64,000 bases of DNA from Petrimonas sulfuriphila (GCF_051201015.1 NZ_JBPEHI010000017.1), one strand, 5' to 3'. Positions 54,632-63,545 are shown, counted from the first letter of the stretch. Translations and numbers: made by a program. Notes: generated by a model from the sequence alone, not told the origin.

Positions 54632-55990
54632 TTATTCAAGTTCTTTAATCTTTATGTTCTGGAACCATACTTCATCGCCGTGATCCTGCAATAAGAGCAA
54701 CCCCTCTTCTGCATTTCCGAAATCGGGCCAGTCTTTATACTTGCTGTAATTTACCAACGCATCCCACATCTGGTTGTTGCGTTCATATTCAATAATTTTC
54801 ACTCCGTTCAACCAGTGTTCTACGTGATTTCCCTTCACAACCACCATAGCCGTATTAAAGAAGCCGGGCCTGAAAGGTTTGTTATCGGGGGCTGCAATCA
54901 AGTCGTAAAGTGAACCAAGTGTCCTGTTTCCAGCAACACCTAATTTGGCATCGGGATGTTTTTTGTCATCCAATATTTGAAATTCGCAGCCGATGGCTGA
55001 ACCTGCGCCTTTGTTCAGGTTTGTGTCCACAAAATACTTGATGCCACTGTTGGCACCTTCGGTAATCTTAAAGTCCACTTTCAACATAAAATTTTTATAC
55101 GGGCGGGTGGTAACAATATCGCCACCGTTCGTAGATTCTCCTCCACCGCTTTTTTGAACTTTGAGGATTCCGTTATCGACTGACCAGCCTTTTTCGGGAA
55201 AATTATCGAGCTTTGCTCCTCGCCATCCGTTGGTAGTCTTTCCGTCCCACAACAGTTTCCATCCTTCACGTGCTTCTCGCTCGGAAATGGTATTGGCGAT
55301 GGTATTTACTTGTTCTATTCCGTCTGTGTTTTCACGCGACCTGAACTTATCGAGGTCCTGAGTCAGGATACGGATGTTTCTCCAGGAGACCGTTTTGCCT
55401 TCGAGTTCTTTGTTGTTTATTGAGTGGACCTGTAAGGCAATAAAACCCGATTTTGTGACGTCGTCCAATATATCGGCACAGGGGACACCGTTTACCCACG
55501 TGCGTATGGAGTTACCGATTGCCTCTATGCGTGCTTTGTTCCACTGATTATGTTTAAAGGCTTTCTGTCCAATGGGATTGACAGTCATAGGATAAAGCCA
55601 TCCTCTGCGTGCTTCATCGTAAACGCCTCCCGTCCACGATCTGTCGGAAGGGTCAATCTCGAACTGATACCCGTGCACGCGTCCGTTTTGATACTCTTTC
55701 AAGCTATTGCTTCTAAACTGAACTCCGGAGTTCAGTCCGTCGTCCACTTTAAAGTCAAATTCCAGGATAAAGTCGTCATACATCTTATTGGTAGCCAAGA
55801 ATGTATTAGGCGTTCCGCTTTTTGAAATCCCGACAATGCCCTTCTCCTGAATTTTATATTCGGCTGTTCCGTTTAGTTTGGTCCACCCTTTCAGGTTCCT
55901 TCCGTTGAAGAGATCCTGCCATTTGGCTTCCTGAGCCGAAGCAGAAACAATAAAAACCGTTGCAATTAATACAAGAATATTCCTTTTCAT
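54632..55990 (-). CDS. tandem DUF1080 (3-keto-disaccharide hydrolase-like) protein
   Basis: A 452-residue exported protein; signal peptide 1-19 (ending VSASA). It contains two concanavalin-like DUF1080/PF06439 domains, about 22-210 (KWQDLFNGRNLKGWTKLNG, NSGVQFRSNS, GYQFEIDPSDRSWTGGVYDE) and about 240-450 (WKLLWDGKTTNGWRGAKLDN, NSGIKYFVDTN, GCEFQILDDKKHPDAKLG). The two copies are clearly diverged. Family members cleave 3-keto-glycosides by elimination or hydrolysis. The two halves could divide these steps, which is inference. It sits between two Gfo/Idh/MocA genes. Confidence 0.85.
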   Translation of the reverse strand: MKRNILVLIATVFIVSASAQEAKWQDLFNGRNLKGWTKLNGTAEYKIQEKGIVGISKSGTPNTFLATNKMYDDFILEFDFKVDDGLNSGVQFRSNSLKEYQNGRVHGYQFEIDPSDRSWTGGVYDEARRGWLYPMTVNPIGQKAFKHNQWNKARIEAIGNSIRTWVNGVPCADILDDVTKSGFIALQVHSINNKELEGKTVSWRNIRILTQDLDKFRSRENTDGIEQVNTIANTISEREAREGWKLLWDGKTTNGWRGAKLDNFPEKGWSVDNGILKVQKSGGGESTNGGDIVTTRPYKNFMLKVDFKITEGANSGIKYFVDTNLNKGAGSAIGCEFQILDDKKHPDAKLGVAGNRTLGSLYDLIAAPDNKPFRPGFFNTAMVVVKGNHVEHWLNGVKIIEYERNNQMWDALVNYSKYKDWPDFGNAEEGLLLLQDHGDEVWFQNIKIKELE

Positions 55991-56003
55991 AGATTACTAT
56001 TTT

Positions 56004-57425
56004 TTATATTTCATAAAAATGTTCCCATCCTTTTCGTGGAGGTGCCCCTGTCAGAAAAGCATCCGCAAAAACATCGTCAACAACCCGTTTTGTTTTTCGG
56101 TCAAAGACAATTCTCCGATTCAGTCGCTGCACTGCTACCCCCAGACAGAACACCTGGCTCAGCGGGCCGGCAATCTCGAAGGGCGAGCGTGTTTTCTCTT
56201 CTCCCTGACAGGCCAATAGGAAGTTGGCGAAATGGTTCGACGGGCTTTTCGGAACAACGGGAAGCTTCCTCTCCATTTCCCGGGCTTTGTCATCCGGAAT
56301 AATGCTTAACGTACTCCCGTGCGAACCACCCTTAAAAATCAGGTTTTTGCTGTAAATTTCCTTCCCCGGATTCAGCTTGGCCGGTTGAATTTTTCCGCCT
56401 CCAACACTGGGAATATTCGGATCAAGTTCAGAAACCCCATAACCTTCCGGAACGGGAGGAATGTTATCCACACCGTCGTACCACGTTATGACAACAGGCG
56501 GCATTTTTCCACGTTTTGGAAACTTAAATTCGATCGTGCTCGACATCGGAAAGAAGTATTCGTTGTGCTTGGAGAGTTTTACCGGATTCACCTCTTCCGG
56601 CAAACCCAGATCAAGAAACTCGTGGGCCGTATCGAGGATATGCGCTCCCCAGTCGCCCAAAGCCCCCATTCCGAAATCGTACCAGCAACGCCATTGCCCA
56701 TAGTGAAAATCCTTGTTGTACTCGTGATACGACTGGGCCGACAACCAGGTGTCCCAATCCATTGTTTCCGGAATGGGCTCGGCACCAGGGAACTTCTTGA
56801 TGTTCGGATCCCATCCGTGCCAGCGGCGGGCGTTGTTCATGTGCGCTGTAATGGCGATAACATCTTTTATGATGCCGGCTTCTTTCCAGGCTTTGAACTG
56901 GAAATAATTACCTTCAGAATGTCCCTGGTTACCCATCTGCGTTACAACTTTTGGATACTTCCGGGCTGCTTTTATCATCAGTTCAACTTCGTTAAATGTG
57001 CGGCCCATAGGTTTTTCCACATAGACATGCTTTCCTTCTTTAATGGCTAGCATCACTGATGGGAAATGAGCAAAATCGGGAGTGGCGATGGCTACCGCCT
57101 CAAACTCGTTTCCGATTTTATCGAACATCTCTCTAAAATCCTTGAAACGTTTTGCGTTTGGAAATTTAGCCAGGGCTTTTTGGGTGTGCTCGGCTCCTAA
57201 ATCCACATCACAGAGGGCAACAACGTTTGCCAATTTTGTTTTATCAAAATCGTTGATAATCTCCCAACCCCTGTTTCCTATCCCGATGTGTGCCAGATTT
57301 ACTTTTCGATTAGCCCCTACAATACGGCTGTAGCTAGCTGCATTGGTCTTGGTATAGATACCGCTTAACGCAATTCCCGCAGAGGCTAAAGCTGTATTTC
57401 TCAAGAAATCTCTTCTTGTCGTCAT
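56004..57425 (-). CDS. exported Gfo/Idh/MocA-family oxidoreductase
   Basis: A 473-residue dehydrogenase with a twin-arginine signal (TRRDFLRNTALASAGIALSG). Cofactor segment NLAHIGIGNRGWEI, then VALCDVD, ATPDFAHFPSVMLAIKEGKHVYVEKPMGRTFNE with the conserved lysine, and GMGALGDWGAHILDTAHEFL. The sequence differs from its relative two genes on, so the pair is not a recent duplication. First gene of the four-gene unit. The longer frame (start 57464) starts inside the -7 box at 57462-57469 and is rejected. Confidence 0.87.
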   Translation of the reverse strand: MTTRRDFLRNTALASAGIALSGIYTKTNAASYSRIVGANRKVNLAHIGIGNRGWEIINDFDKTKLANVVALCDVDLGAEHTQKALAKFPNAKRFKDFREMFDKIGNEFEAVAIATPDFAHFPSVMLAIKEGKHVYVEKPMGRTFNEVELMIKAARKYPKVVTQMGNQGHSEGNYFQFKAWKEAGIIKDVIAITAHMNNARRWHGWDPNIKKFPGAEPIPETMDWDTWLSAQSYHEYNKDFHYGQWRCWYDFGMGALGDWGAHILDTAHEFLDLGLPEEVNPVKLSKHNEYFFPMSSTIEFKFPKRGKMPPVVITWYDGVDNIPPVPEGYGVSELDPNIPSVGGGKIQPAKLNPGKEIYSKNLIFKGGSHGSTLSIIPDDKAREMERKLPVVPKSPSNHFANFLLACQGEEKTRSPFEIAGPLSQVFCLGVAVQRLNRRIVFDRKTKRVVDDVFADAFLTGAPPRKGWEHFYEI

Positions 57426-57461
57426 GATATATATTCTAACGTATTTGTTTTTGTAGAAAAA

Positions 57462-57469
57462 CAAAAATA
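57462..57469 (-). promoter_or_regulatory. -7 box TATTTTTG, glycoside-oxidation operon
   Basis: Exact TAnnTTTG on the minus strand, about 37 bases before the ATG at 57425. Confidence 0.45.
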
Positions 57470-57528
57470 TAAAAAAACGCCTTTTAAAGCAAAAAAAATG
57501 CTTAGATTGCTATCTCTTTAAACGGTCT

Positions 57529-58815
57529 TCAATACTCAAACCGGTCCCTGTGCGCCCATAATCCCAAGGCGGGGCTTGAAATATAATATACCTCTTCCCC
57601 GTCCGGCAGGATGTTAAATCCTTCTTTCAGGTGTTGGAAATTATATTTTTGCATCGTTTCATCGATATCTCCCCACCGAAAGCCCACACTTTCAATCTCT
57701 TCCCGTGTGAGGTTTTCTGCTCCCTTACCCGGACAATAGGTGATGGAAAACCTGCCTTCCGACGACCCGTGAATAAGATGTGCCGCGGCACCCAGATTAT
57801 TCCTCAACTCTTCGTTATCCTCAACTGCTTTTAATGTTTCAGGAGTTCCAAAATAACCGTATTTCCGGATCAACCGGTCTATCTCCTTATCCTCTCCGAA
57901 TTCCTTTAATGCCGGCGCCAACACAACAAGCTCCCCTCCGTCGGCAATAGCCATTCGTGTTCTGTAAATGGATTTGTTTCCCAGCCAGGTGCTTTTGAAC
58001 TCCGTGGGGTCTAACCACACTACGACCTTCTTCAACGGTTTTTCAACCATTTGGAAATTAACCTCGAGAGAGAGCTTGGCAGCTACGTCAAAAACAGCGA
58101 AATCATCACCCACAAACAGTCCGTAAGTCTGTTGTTTTCCTTCTTTGTTTACACCCACTACCGTGAGCACATACACAATAGGGAGTTGTTTTGCGAAATT
58201 TTCCGAAGCATAATTGAACAGCCTGCGAACCGGGGTATCGGCACGTCCCATCATCCGCTCCATGCCATAGACCGCTCCCACATAATGGCTCTTGTTGATC
58301 GCTTCGAATCCACCGGTTCCCACAAAAACATTCTTGTTATAGTTTGCCATCCCCACTACTTCGTGCGGAACAACCTGTCCGATAGAAAGGATAAGATCGA
58401 AATTGCCCTCAACCAACAACCTATTTACTTGAACCGGCCAATCGAAGTGTACTTTATACTCAGAAACCTCTTCCACAATTTCTGCCGAAACCCTACCAAG
58501 CGTTACCACATCGTTTCGCCAGTCGTGAATTCGTACCAAATTAGCCGGAGTTTTTCCGAACATGTGTGAGATCTGATCATCGGTCATGGGTGTATGCGTC
58601 CCCAACGCCGGAAGAATATCGGTTAGCCTGTCACCATAATATTCCCAGCTTATTTCTGTCAGTTCACCCGCACGGCTGGGCAGGCGAGTATAATCGGGCG
58701 GGATAGCCAGCACTTTATGCTTTTCACCCAATTTACCGAAAGCCTCGCGAAGACCCGCCTCCAGGTCTTCGCGCGACAGGTTGTTTGTGGCAGAGCCGTT
58801 TTGATAATAAATCAT
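57529..58815 (-). CDS. LarA-like nickel-dependent 2-hydroxyacid racemase/epimerase homologue
   Basis: A 428-residue LarA (DUF2088) family protein. The residues that hold the nickel-pincer cofactor in Lactobacillus LarA align: Asp41 and Arg44 (PPDYTRLPSR; LarA 72/75), His74 (LGTHTPMT; 108), His151 (IGQVVPHEV; 174), Lys161 (NYNKNV; 184, covalent cofactor link) and His177 (NKSHYVG; 200). The last three share one offset of 23. All are present, so it should be active if the cofactor is made elsewhere. Context (gnd, PfkB kinase, SDR) suggests a sugar acid such as gluconate/mannonate rather than lactate. The ATG at 58815 lies 16 bases after gnd; the longer frame overlaps gnd. Confidence 0.85.
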   Translation of the reverse strand: MIYYQNGSATNNLSREDLEAGLREAFGKLGEKHKVLAIPPDYTRLPSRAGELTEISWEYYGDRLTDILPALGTHTPMTDDQISHMFGKTPANLVRIHDWRNDVVTLGRVSAEIVEEVSEYKVHFDWPVQVNRLLVEGNFDLILSIGQVVPHEVVGMANYNKNVFVGTGGFEAINKSHYVGAVYGMERMMGRADTPVRRLFNYASENFAKQLPIVYVLTVVGVNKEGKQQTYGLFVGDDFAVFDVAAKLSLEVNFQMVEKPLKKVVVWLDPTEFKSTWLGNKSIYRTRMAIADGGELVVLAPALKEFGEDKEIDRLIRKYGYFGTPETLKAVEDNEELRNNLGAAAHLIHGSSEGRFSITYCPGKGAENLTREEIESVGFRWGDIDETMQKYNFQHLKEGFNILPDGEEVYYISSPALGLWAHRDRFEY

Positions 58816-58831
58816 CTCTTCAGATTGAATA

Positions 58832-60286
58832 CTAAACTTGGTATGTGGACGAGGCGGTATTTCCTCCGCGACCTGTCCAGTCGGTATGGAAGAACTCACC
58901 GCGCGGTTTATCTACCCTCTCATACTGATGAGCTCCAAAATAATCACGCTGCGCCTGCAGCAGGTTAGCCGGTAAGCGGTCGTTACGGAACCCGTCGAAA
59001 TAGCACAAAGCCGATGTCAGTGCAGGAACAGGAATTCCGTTTTCGAGTGCAGTAGCGCACACCCTGCGCCAACTTTCCTGAACCGATTCGATACTTTCTT
59101 TGAAGAACGGATCGAGCAACAGATTTTCCAGCTTGGGATTATTGTCGAATGCTTTTTTGATGTCACCCAGAAATACCGAACGGATGATGCATCCTCCACG
59201 CCACATCAGCGCTATTCCTCCGTAATTGAGGTTCCAGTTATATTCTTTGGCAGCCTCCATCATCAGGTCGTACCCCTGTGCATACGAAATGATTTTCGCT
59301 CCGTAAATGGCCTGTTCGAGGTCGTTAATGAATTGTTGCCTGTCTCCTTTGAATGCCGGTTTTTTTCCTGCAATCACCTTCGATGCTTTTACACGAAGGT
59401 CTTTCTGAGCCGAAAGGCAGCGCGAAAACACGGACTCGCCGATAAGCGTAAGCGGGATTCCCAGATCGAGCGCCGTTACGGCTGTCCATTTCCCGGTACC
59501 TTTCTGTCCGGCCGTATCGAGAATTTTTTCTACCAAAGGGCTCCCGTCTTCGTCTTTGTACGCCAGGATATCGGTGGTGATTTCAATAAGATACGAATCG
59601 AGTTTTCCGGCATTCCATTTTTTAAACACTTCGTGTTGTTCAAAAGCATCCATCCCCAGTAATTCCTTCATCAGATGATATGCCTCATTAATTATCTGCA
59701 TGTCCCCGTATTCGATACCGTTATGTGCCATTTTCACGAAATGTCCGGCACCGTCTTCGCCTACCCAGTCGCAACACGGAGATCCATCCTCTACTTTTGC
59801 CGCTACCGCCTGAAAAATTTCTTTTACGAAAGGCCATGCTTCCGGCGATCCGCCGGGCATCATCGAAGGCCCGAGCAATGCACCTTCTTCACCCCCGGAA
59901 ACACCGGTACCTATGTACAGTAATCCTTTACTTTCCACCTGTTTTGTACGGCGGACGGTATCCGGGAAATGGCTGTTTCCCCCATCAATAATAATATCTC
60001 CGGGTTCAAGGAGAGGAATGAGTTGTTCAATGAAATCATCCACCGGCTTTCCGGCTTTTACCAACATCATTACCTTACGAGGGCGTTCGAGTGAATCCAC
60101 CAATTCTTCAAGTGAATGTGCCCCGATAAAATTCTTGCCTTTACCTCTGCCGCTCACAAAATTATCTACTTTTTCAACCGTGCGGTTATAAACGGCTACT
60201 GTGTAACCTTTACTTTCCATGTTCAGGACGAGGTTTTCGCCCATTACTGCAAGCCCAATGAGTCCAATATCTGCTTTTTGTTTCAT
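58832..60286 (-). CDS. gnd: 6-phosphogluconate dehydrogenase, decarboxylating
   Basis: A 484-residue enzyme converting 6-phosphogluconate and NADP to ribulose 5-phosphate, CO2 and NADPH. N-terminal cofactor site GLIGLAVMGENLVLNMESKG; NRT at 35 fits NADP; IIDGGNSHFPDTVRR; catalytic Lys/His/Asn in GHFVKMAHNGIEYGDMQ; C-terminal RGEFFHTDWTGRGG closes the partner active site. It is the long dimeric form. It sits between a PfkB kinase and the LarA-like gene, so it serves a dedicated sugar-acid pathway rather than only the general pentose phosphate route. Confidence 0.97.
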   Translation of the reverse strand: MKQKADIGLIGLAVMGENLVLNMESKGYTVAVYNRTVEKVDNFVSGRGKGKNFIGAHSLEELVDSLERPRKVMMLVKAGKPVDDFIEQLIPLLEPGDIIIDGGNSHFPDTVRRTKQVESKGLLYIGTGVSGGEEGALLGPSMMPGGSPEAWPFVKEIFQAVAAKVEDGSPCCDWVGEDGAGHFVKMAHNGIEYGDMQIINEAYHLMKELLGMDAFEQHEVFKKWNAGKLDSYLIEITTDILAYKDEDGSPLVEKILDTAGQKGTGKWTAVTALDLGIPLTLIGESVFSRCLSAQKDLRVKASKVIAGKKPAFKGDRQQFINDLEQAIYGAKIISYAQGYDLMMEAAKEYNWNLNYGGIALMWRGGCIIRSVFLGDIKKAFDNNPKLENLLLDPFFKESIESVQESWRRVCATALENGIPVPALTSALCYFDGFRNDRLPANLLQAQRDYFGAHQYERVDKPRGEFFHTDWTGRGGNTASSTYQV

Positions 60287-60308
60287 ATTATATTTTTGAT
60301 TGGTTGTT

Positions 60309-61385
60309 TTATCGTTTCACCCGCGCATTTCCTTTCCAGATGCTCCAGATCATTTCTTCATCGGCAGGCTGGGCATAATCGGTGAGGAAAGTGGTGGCCA
60401 AAGCGCCACTGGCCCACGCAAACTGGATCCACTTTTCAGACGGCATTTCCTTCAGAATACTATAGAGCAATCCACCCACGAAACCGTCACCCCCCCCAAT
60501 ACGATCCACCACGTTAATCTTGCGCAACGGGGCAACGTGCCAGTTCTCATTTTCATAAACAATTGCTCCCCAAAGATGTTCATTGGCACTGATCACCTCC
60601 CGGAGGGTATTTGCAAATACTGAAACGTTGGGAAATGCTTTTCTTGCATTCAAAATCATCCCTTTAAAGGCATCAATGGTGTCTTCAATATTTTCACCCC
60701 CTGCTTTCGGACCCTGGACACCTAAACAGAGTTGAAAATCTTCCTCGTTTCCAATTAAGATATCCGACAGGGAAGCGATTTCAGCAAACGCCTCTTTCAA
60801 CTCCTTTTCCCGGCCCTTCCAGAATGTTGCCCTGTGGTTCAGGTCAAAAGAGATAAGGGTGCCGTGTCTTTTGGCATAGCGGGCTAGCTGGAGGCAGAAA
60901 TCACTTGTCTCGGGCGATAAGGCAGCTATCAATCCCGACAAATGCATGATCTGAACTCCCTCTTTGGCAAAAATCCGTTCCAAATCAAAATCTTTCACGT
61001 TCAAGGTCTTTCCTACTTCCCCTGCCCTGTCGTTCTGGACACGGGGCCCACGTAATCCAAAACCACTATCGGCAATATTGAACTGGTGACGGTAACCCCA
61101 CGGGCCTCCCTGCGGGATCTCCGGCCCTTCGAAGTCAATGTTTCTTGCCCTCAGGTCGGATTTGATAAAAGCCGCAATCGGGCTGTCTTTTACAAAGGTA
61201 GTCAGCACCTTGACCGGAAGTCCGAGAGAAGATGAAATACTAGCCACATTTGTTTCGGCGCTCGTTGCCTGCATTTCGAAAATCTTGCTGCTATGTACCG
61301 GCTGGGCATTTACCGGCGTAATTCTCACTCCCATACTGGAAGCGACTATCAGTGAATACTTACATTCTCTTTTAAGTTGAAGCAT
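60309..61385 (-). CDS. PfkB-family sugar-acid kinase (KDG kinase- or gluconokinase-like)
   Basis: A 358-residue ribokinase-fold kinase, longer than most. Sugar-binding N-terminal half with ATSAETNVASISSSLGLPV; SFDLNHRATFWKG; nucleotide and catalytic site DRIGGGDGFVGGLLYS (Asp294, GGGD 297-300, with Gly where Ser is usual after Asp). The GGGD form is typical of 2-keto-3-deoxygluconate kinases. Because it is directly upstream of gnd with no KDPG aldolase in sight, gluconate phosphorylation to 6-phosphogluconate is an alternative that the context favours. Second gene of the operon. Confidence 0.82.
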   Translation of the reverse strand: MLQLKRECKYSLIVASSMGVRITPVNAQPVHSSKIFEMQATSAETNVASISSSLGLPVKVLTTFVKDSPIAAFIKSDLRARNIDFEGPEIPQGGPWGYRHQFNIADSGFGLRGPRVQNDRAGEVGKTLNVKDFDLERIFAKEGVQIMHLSGLIAALSPETSDFCLQLARYAKRHGTLISFDLNHRATFWKGREKELKEAFAEIASLSDILIGNEEDFQLCLGVQGPKAGGENIEDTIDAFKGMILNARKAFPNVSVFANTLREVISANEHLWGAIVYENENWHVAPLRKINVVDRIGGGDGFVGGLLYSILKEMPSEKWIQFAWASGALATTFLTDYAQPADEEMIWSIWKGNARVKR

Positions 61386-61408
61386 AATGGTGAAGAAGTT
61401 AAGTCTGT

Positions 61409-62221
61409 TTAAATACTAAAGGCATCAAAACCGCCATCCACAATAGCAACGGTACCGGTAACAAACCTAGAAGCATCGCTCACCAGATAGTGTAGCGTAC
61501 CAAGTAGATCTGCCGGATTGCCGAAACGTCTGAAAGGAGTATGGGCAATTATGGTATTTCCTCTATCGGAATAAGTCCCGTCAGGATTAGTAAGCAGGTT
61601 TCTGTTCTGTTCAGTAATGAAAAATCCCGGACAAAGTGCATTTACACGGAAATCTTCACCAAACTTAATAGCCAGTTCACCGGCCATGTATTTGGTAAAG
61701 TTGGTAACAGCTGCTTTTGCTGCGCCGTATCCGGCCACACGTGATAACGGACGCAACGCCGAAGCGGATGAAATATTGATGATGTTTCCCTTTTTCTCTT
61801 TCACCATATATTCGGCGAAGATAACTGTCGGAACAACAGTTCCCATCAGGTTCAGGTCTACCACCTTACGGAAATCATCCATTTTCAAATCGAAGATGGT
61901 GTTTTTCGGTCCTATAGTGGCACCGGGCATATTGCCTCCAGCTCCGTTAATAAGGGCATCTATTTTACCGTATCTGGCAATGATCGCCTCTGCGTTTTGC
62001 CTTAATACTGCCTCATCAGTCACATCGGTTTGAAGGAACAACGCATCTCCACCCTTTGATCTTACATGCTCAATCTGCTCGTCCCCCTTTTCTTTGTTCC
62101 GGGCCAATACGGCTACCTTCGCTCCGTGCAAAGCCAAGTACTCCACCATCGATGCGCCCAAAACGCCTGTTCCGCCGGTAACAACAATTACTTTGCCTTG
62201 AATGTTAAATAGTTCGTACAT
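61409..62221 (-). CDS. SDR-family oxidoreductase (UxuB-like, mannonate/fructuronate type)
   Basis: A 270-residue classical short-chain dehydrogenase. Cofactor loop TGGTGVLG (15-22), NGAGG at 92-96, and catalytic Tyr165/Lys169 in YGAAK with Ser152. Arg at 41 after the second strand hints at NADP or a relaxed preference. The sequence style (MYELFNIQGKVIVVTGGTGVLGASM) is that of SDRs annotated as D-mannonate oxidoreductase in uronate clusters; substrate is inferred. First gene of the operon, divergent from lacI, with an operator-like palindrome over its promoter. Confidence 0.85.
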   Translation of the reverse strand: MYELFNIQGKVIVVTGGTGVLGASMVEYLALHGAKVAVLARNKEKGDEQIEHVRSKGGDALFLQTDVTDEAVLRQNAEAIIARYGKIDALINGAGGNMPGATIGPKNTIFDLKMDDFRKVVDLNLMGTVVPTVIFAEYMVKEKKGNIINISSASALRPLSRVAGYGAAKAAVTNFTKYMAGELAIKFGEDFRVNALCPGFFITEQNRNLLTNPDGTYSDRGNTIIAHTPFRRFGNPADLLGTLHYLVSDASRFVTGTVAIVDGGFDAFSI

Positions 62222-62257
62222 GATTTATTTTTGTTTATTAATTGAATTCACGCCTAC

Positions 62258-62273
62258 TTGTGTACGTGCACAA
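62258..62273. promoter_or_regulatory. LacI-type operator-like palindrome O1
   Basis: TTGTGTACGTGCACAA, palindromic at 14 of 16 positions. It overlaps the -7 box of the SDR operon (62271-62278), where a bound repressor would block transcription. It shares its half-site with O2 at 62360-62375. Confidence 0.6.
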
Positions 62274-62278
62274 AGTTA
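62271..62278 (-). promoter_or_regulatory. -7 box TAACTTTG, sugar-acid operon
   Basis: Exact TAnnTTTG on the minus strand, about 50 bases before the SDR ATG, with O1 covering its downstream edge. Confidence 0.5.
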
Positions 62279-62359
62279 ACACGAATAGACTTACAGCTTT
62301 CATTATAAATCATTAATTATTCTTAAATATTTTATAATTTTACTAATGTAAAAAGATGG

Positions 62360-62375
62360 TTGTGTATTTACACAT
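62360..62375. promoter_or_regulatory. LacI-type operator-like palindrome O2
   Basis: TTGTGTATTTACACAT: arms TGTGTA and TACACA around two bases. Same half-site and length as O1, with centres 102 bases apart. It lies 17-32 bases upstream of the lacI -7 box, suggesting autoregulation. Confidence 0.55.
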
Positions 62376-62391
62376 TTGCAGAAACTTTTTC

Positions 62392-62399
62392 TATATTTG
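62392..62399 (+). promoter_or_regulatory. -7 box TATATTTG, lacI-type gene
   Basis: Exact TAnnTTTG on the plus strand, 40 bases before the ATG at 62439. Confidence 0.5.
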
Positions 62400-62438
62400 C
62401 ATTTTAATTTGTAAATCGATAAATATCCCAAGTCCTCA

Positions 62439-63512
62439 ATGAAAAAACGTATCAGAATCAAAGACATAGCTGCTCAGGCTGGAGTATCCTCGGGTACGGT
62501 GGACAGGATCCTGCACAACCGCGGCAATGTATCGGATAAAGCAAGGATAGCTGTGGAAAAGGTGTTGAAACAGGTGGGTTATAAACCCAATATCCACTTG
62601 TCGGGCCTTTCGTTGAAAAAAACGTATGAGATAGTGATTACCACTCCTCATGCTTCTCGCGGTGAGTACTGGGAAAGTATTCATAACGGCATTCAGGAAG
62701 CGATCGATCAGCACGAAAGCCTGCATATCAAAACCACCTACCTGACCTACGACCAATACAACATTTATTCTTGTCAGAATGTCTTTACCCAAATCCTTAT
62801 CCTTGAACCTGATGCGGTTATCATTGGTCCCACTTTTAAAGACGAAACTATTGCCCTCGCAAATAAACTGACAGAAAAAAATATCCCGTTTACATTTGTC
62901 GACTCCATGGTCGAAGGGACATCACCCCTGGCATTTTATTCAGCTAACCACTACATTTGCGGCTACCTGATGTGTAAATTGTTAAAATCACTTATCCCGG
63001 AATCAAGTGATATCGGGGTACTTCAAGCCATCCGGATTGGGGACCAAAGTGCAAACACAAGTATCCTCCGACGAAAAGGCGCATACGATTATTTGACTGA
63101 AACCAACTTCTCCAACCGGATACACCATATCCAGTTTTCTGTTTATGAAGCCCAGCGGAACGAAGAAAAAATGAGGGATTTTTTCTCTTCGCATCCCAAC
63201 GTAAAAGGCATAATAGTGCTGAACTCCAGGGGAAATGTAATAGCAGATTTTTTGGAAGACAACAACATAAACGACGTAAAGCTGGTTGGAGTGGATTTGA
63301 CAAAACCCAATATCTGTGCTTTAAAAAATGAACGAATTATCTTTCTCATTGATCAAAATCCTGATTACCAGGGATATATGGCAATGAAAACACTGCTTGA
63401 ATACTTGATTTTGCAGACCAAACCCAAGGTTGAAAATTACATGCCTTTGAATATTGTAACCAAAGAGACCATTGACCTGCAACTTGAATTTAATTTTTTG
63501 AAAAAAATTTAG
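62439..63512 (+). CDS. LacI-family transcriptional regulator
   Basis: A 357-residue repressor-type protein. The N-terminal helix-turn-helix and hinge (about 6-60: RIKDIAAQAGVSSGTVDRILHNRGNVSDKAR) fit LacI DNA-binding domains. The C-terminal periplasmic-binding-protein fold (about 65-340) binds an effector sugar or sugar acid; its form (EIVITTPHASRGEYWESIHNGI) is that of the ribose/rhizopine-binding-like subgroup. Divergent from the SDR-kinase-gnd-LarA operon, which it most likely controls through O1/O2. Confidence 0.9.
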   Translation: MKKRIRIKDIAAQAGVSSGTVDRILHNRGNVSDKARIAVEKVLKQVGYKPNIHLSGLSLKKTYEIVITTPHASRGEYWESIHNGIQEAIDQHESLHIKTTYLTYDQYNIYSCQNVFTQILILEPDAVIIGPTFKDETIALANKLTEKNIPFTFVDSMVEGTSPLAFYSANHYICGYLMCKLLKSLIPESSDIGVLQAIRIGDQSANTSILRRKGAYDYLTETNFSNRIHHIQFSVYEAQRNEEKMRDFFSSHPNVKGIIVLNSRGNVIADFLEDNNINDVKLVGVDLTKPNICALKNERIIFLIDQNPDYQGYMAMKTLLEYLILQTKPKVENYMPLNIVTKETIDLQLEFNFLKKI

Positions 63513-63545
63513 AAACATTTCTCTTATTCTAACGTTAAAGTAGCG

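Noticed and set aside
57529..58815. Lactate racemase
   Set aside because: Family residues fit, but the neighbours (gnd, sugar-acid kinase, SDR) do not involve lactate; only a general 2-hydroxyacid epimerase call is supported.
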